23,674 bases of DNA from Anaerolineae bacterium (lineage in GTDB: Bacteria > Chloroflexota > Anaerolineae > Aggregatilineales > Phototrophicaceae), in assembly GCA_028284565.1 (NCBI GenBank), contig JANQRM010000401.1, positions 1 to 23,674 on the forward strand. Direction: 5' to 3'. Both the position numbers and the translations under genes were made by a program. Positions within the stretch are counted from its first letter, which is position 1. Every line of letters begins with the position of its first letter. Below are positions 21,205 through 23,674 of this stretch, in pieces. The notes beneath the pieces were generated by a model, which was given only the letters and a program-made list of their open reading frames with translations, searched no databases and was not told where the DNA came from.

Positions 21205-23166
21205 ATGGACAAATTGCTGGTAGAGAGTTTTCCCGACGGAGTCATCGTGCTGGATGAGAATCAGTGTGTCCAGATGATGAATCGTCCGATGCTGGATTTA
21301 TTGGGGGTGTCCCTGAAGGAAAGTCAAAATCAGCCCTTGAGTCAAGTGATTCCAGATATTCCTTATCAATCCTTAGCCGGCAAGAGTAAAGAGACCCATG
21401 AAGCCGAAGTTGAAATAGGTGAGCAGATCTTTTGGTTAAGGGATGTCCCTTATGACAAAAAAGGTCGCTTACTTATCTTCCAAAATGTCACCCAGCAAGT
21501 ACTGCAAGCGCGTCGCTTACAAGTTGAACAAGCTCGATATGCAACCCTCTTTGAGAAAACGAATGATGCGATATTGATTTATGGGACTGACCGTATCGTA
21601 CAAATGGCGAATCCTCGCGCAGCAGAGATGCTTGGGTATTCACTCGATGAACTCATCGGCATGTCGAAGGACACATTTGCCGAAGCGCAAAATGTTGATG
21701 CCTCGCTCGTTCATAAGACCAAATTAGTCAAAGGCAAAGATGTCCCGACCTTCGAGCAGACTTATATCCGCAAAGATGGCTCCAAGATTCCCGTTGAGAT
21801 TAGCATGGTCTTGGTTCAAGACGATCAAGGGGAGGCATCGTATTTCCAGAACATCGTCCGTGACATCAGCGAGCGCAAAGAAGTCGAAATTGAGCTGAAT
21901 GAACGGGTCGAGCAACTCAACATACTGCGACAGGTGGATGAAGAAGTTAGCAGTACACTTCATGTGTCCACCGTATCGAGCATTGCACTGGATGCCGCCT
22001 TGCGGTTGAGTTATGCCACAGCAGGTTTTATTGCGCTTAAAGAAGACGAGGGCTTACGGGTTGTCCAAGCCTTCGGGAATTACAAACGAGTACAATATGG
22101 CGAAATACTCGATACCTCGTCAGGTATCTTGCATCGTGCAGTAGTCAACCAACGTCCAGAATTGATTTTGGATGTCAGCACCGATCCCGATTATGTGCCA
22201 GATTTGCCAGATACGGTTGCATTGATGGCAGTGCCACTCATTTCGCGGGATACGGTGATTGGGATCATGAACTTGGAGACGAAAAAGACGGAGCATTTTG
22301 ACAATGATTCCTTCAACTTTGTCCAGATTCTCTCCAATCGGATCGCCCTCGCACTCGACAACGCCACACTCCATAATGATGTCAAAAATCAATTGGAAGA
22401 ATTGCAACAACTTTATCAACAGGTGAGCCAACTCGAACAACTCAAGACCGATATGATTCGCATCGCCTCGCATGACTTACGCAATCCGGTGCATGTGATG
22501 CGTGGGTACTTAGAGATGTTGCGGATAGACGAGGATGAAAAACTCGCGCCCTATCGTGATTATCTGGCAAATATGCGTTATGCTGTCAAACGTATGGACA
22601 AAATGCTCCGCGATATTTTGTCCCTAGAGCGTATTGAACAGATGGCACAGCAAAATGATGGTGAAGGCGAGACCTTTGACTTCGTGGAACAGGTCGAAGT
22701 TGCCTTCCAAGAATATGAAACCCAAGCTATCTATCGCAAGCAGACCTTTATTTTAGAAACGAATAATTTATCTAACGTGAGAGCGATGGGCGATGTTGCT
22801 CAGATATACGAAGCGATGACCAATCTCATCAGCAATGCCCTCAAATACACGCCCGAAGGTGGGAGAGTGACGATTAAGCTCTCAGTGGATGAGAACCAAC
22901 TCGCTTTTGAAGTCGAAGACACCGGCTTTGGTATCCCTATCGAAATGCAAGCGCGTCTCTTCCAGCCCTTCTTTCGTGCCAAGACCAAAGAAACCCGCGA
23001 TATCGAAGGCACGGGCTTGGGCTTGCACCTTGTCCAGAATATTATCGAGCGACACAGTGGTAAGATGATCTTCCGCAGTACCTATGGCAAGGGTAGCACC
23101 TTTGGTTTCCATCTGCCCATTATTGGGGAAGCGGTCTATAAGACGGGCGAAAAGAAGCGCGCATGA
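21205..23166 (+). CDS. PAS-PAS-GAF sensor histidine kinase
   Basis: 653 residues, no membrane segment, so a cytoplasmic sensor. PAS 1 (about 3-100), PAS 2 with PAC (about 110-225, 'ANPRAAEMLGYSLDELIGMS' and 'RKDGSKIPVEIS'), GAF (about 238-390, 'VPLISRDTVIGIMNLETKK'), then HisKA with phosphoacceptor His423 in 'ASHDLRNPVHVM' and a HATPase with N544 ('NLISNALKYTPEGG'), G1 'EDTGFGI' and G2 'GTGLGLHLV'. All catalytic boxes are intact. From the linker 'LQQLYQQVSQLEQLKTDMI' onward it resembles the receiver-kinase at 2589-3719 (shared 'FQPFFRA', 'LGLHLV.NII.RH.G', 'GSTFGF'), so they are paralogues. Its TGA overlaps the next ATG by 4 nt. The output partner is not in the window. Confidence 0.92.
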   Translation: MDKLLVESFPDGVIVLDENQCVQMMNRPMLDLLGVSLKESQNQPLSQVIPDIPYQSLAGKSKETHEAEVEIGEQIFWLRDVPYDKKGRLLIFQNVTQQVLQARRLQVEQARYATLFEKTNDAILIYGTDRIVQMANPRAAEMLGYSLDELIGMSKDTFAEAQNVDASLVHKTKLVKGKDVPTFEQTYIRKDGSKIPVEISMVLVQDDQGEASYFQNIVRDISERKEVEIELNERVEQLNILRQVDEEVSSTLHVSTVSSIALDAALRLSYATAGFIALKEDEGLRVVQAFGNYKRVQYGEILDTSSGILHRAVVNQRPELILDVSTDPDYVPDLPDTVALMAVPLISRDTVIGIMNLETKKTEHFDNDSFNFVQILSNRIALALDNATLHNDVKNQLEELQQLYQQVSQLEQLKTDMIRIASHDLRNPVHVMRGYLEMLRIDEDEKLAPYRDYLANMRYAVKRMDKMLRDILSLERIEQMAQQNDGEGETFDFVEQVEVAFQEYETQAIYRKQTFILETNNLSNVRAMGDVAQIYEAMTNLISNALKYTPEGGRVTIKLSVDENQLAFEVEDTGFGIPIEMQARLFQPFFRAKTKETRDIEGTGLGLHLVQNIIERHSGKMIFRSTYGKGSTFGFHLPIIGEAVYKTGEKKRA

Positions 23167-23582
23167 GTGACGACCAGCCCAATCTCGACCTCATTAACAT
23201 GGTGCAAAACGCACGTATGATGCACGATGCCACCGCCAAACCCTCCGAACTCGCCGCCGTCTACTGGATTGAAGCCAAACGTCAACAGGGCGACTACCCC
23301 GACCCCACACCCCGCAGTGGAGAATGGCGTATATCATTAACAGCCGACGAAGCGGATACCTTGTGGGAAATTGTCAAACAAGCGACCATCGATGGCAAGC
23401 TGGGCTACAAATCCAAAATCTCGACCAAGCCGGGACCCGGACAAGGCAATCTCGATGACCGCATGATTTGCGTCCGCACGTATGATGCTGACGATGCCGA
23501 CGATGTAAATCGCATCAAAGCCGAATTAGAAACCCTCAACCTCGCCCCATCACTTGTCTACGTCCGCGACACAGACCGTTAA
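23163..23582 (+). CDS. BLES03/DUF1917-like protein (putative phosphothreonine lyase-fold)
   Basis: 139 residues. After an N-terminal helical part ('SELAAVYWIEAKRQ') the C-terminal two thirds read 'GEWRISLTADEADTLWEIVK', 'GKLGYKSKISTKPGPG', then 'ICVRTYDADDADDVNRIKAE'. This order (W-x-I, D..W..V..A...G.LG....ST, ICV.TYD..D..DV.RI) is the pattern I recall for the family of eukaryotic BLES03, often labelled putative phosphothreonine lyase domain. The biochemical activity is not established to my knowledge. Coupled to the kinase gene by an ATGA overlap, it may act in the same signal path. It is followed by a new transcription unit. Confidence 0.65.
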   Translation: MSDDQPNLDLINMVQNARMMHDATAKPSELAAVYWIEAKRQQGDYPDPTPRSGEWRISLTADEADTLWEIVKQATIDGKLGYKSKISTKPGPGQGNLDDRMICVRTYDADDADDVNRIKAELETLNLAPSLVYVRDTDR

Positions 23583-23647
23583 GACCTAAACACGCATCAT
23601 TTCATCTATGCTACAATCGCTATAAGGAAACAATCAGGTGATATGTT

Positions 23648-23674
23648 ATGGTTGCAATGCCACAAGAGCCGACG
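23648..23674 (+). CDS. Start of a further gene (partial, nine codons)
   Basis: ATG at 23648 with AGGTG 8 nt upstream opens MVAMPQEPT and then the window ends. A TACAAT box at 23612-23617 may be its -10. The opening resembles Uma2/DUF820 family proteins, which are plentiful in Chloroflexota and often begin with a Met/Pro-rich run before 'LTVEEYL', but nine residues cannot prove that. Confidence 0.3.

Noticed and set aside
1..23674. CRISPR array, tRNA, rRNA or insertion sequence
   Set aside because: No regularly spaced repeats, no cloverleaf-like or rRNA-like stretches and no transposase were found on reading both strands by eye.

Overview
The window most likely comes from a member of the Chloroflexota (Anaerolineae-like). 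This is inferred from gene style, not from a marker gene. The signs are a lipoprotein with a Thr/Pro-rich linker (PTPTP type) followed by SH3b repeats, several small lipoproteins and beta-sandwich proteins, many PAS/GAF histidine kinases that lack a neighbouring response regulator, and medium G+C. Genes lie on both strands in short operons. Long antisense reading frames over real genes were ignored. No rRNA, tRNA, CRISPR array or complete insertion sequence was seen.

Left part (1-3719, minus strand): a response regulator/histidine kinase fusion overlaps a SAM methyltransferase by 4 nt and is followed by an AT-rich orphan gene. A 455-nt gap separates these from a PH-domain-like membrane protein that overlaps a DUF4269 gene running off the left edge.

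Middle left (3876-8656, plus strand): a polyprenyl-phosphate-type glycosyltransferase and three sugar-nucleotide enzymes closely matching WlbA, WlbC and WlbB. These three carry out the central steps toward UDP-2,3-diacetamido-2,3-dideoxyglucuronic acid. The cassette is bracketed by two related PrxQ/BCP peroxiredoxin genes. A 20-nt perfect palindrome sits between wlbA and wlbC.

Centre (8653-15708): a GHMP/galactokinase-like remnant protein, a large SH3b lipoprotein, a PPOX-family flavoprotein, a small orphan, a 461-residue protein whose N-terminus carries the 'LQ..xGN..V..L' plus 'IQR' signature common in proteins linked to extracellular contractile injection systems (eCIS), then a bidirectional terminator and three minus-strand envelope-type genes (DUF4139 protein, a stand-alone cysteine-pair beta domain, a lipoprotein). 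Two convergent gene pairs here share four overlapping stop-codon bases.

Middle right (15849-18297): a defence-like group. It holds an ABC-type AAA ATPase, an AT-rich SRA-like/HNH endonuclease gene resembling modification-dependent (type IV) restriction enzymes, and a zinc-ribbon PD-(D/E)XK nuclease-like protein that looks N-terminally short.

Right part (18452-23674): a PAS histidine kinase whose phosphoacceptor histidine is replaced by aspartate, an MgtC/SapB membrane protein on the minus strand with an operator-like inverted repeat upstream, a 603-nt gap with decayed coding traces, a PAS-PAS-GAF histidine kinase overlapping by 4 nt a BLES03/DUF1917-like gene, and the first codons of a further gene.

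Most worth a second look: the SRA-HNH/PD-(D/E)XK/ATPase group, the eCIS-cargo-like protein, the histidine-less kinase, and the peroxiredoxin-bracketed Wlb cassette.
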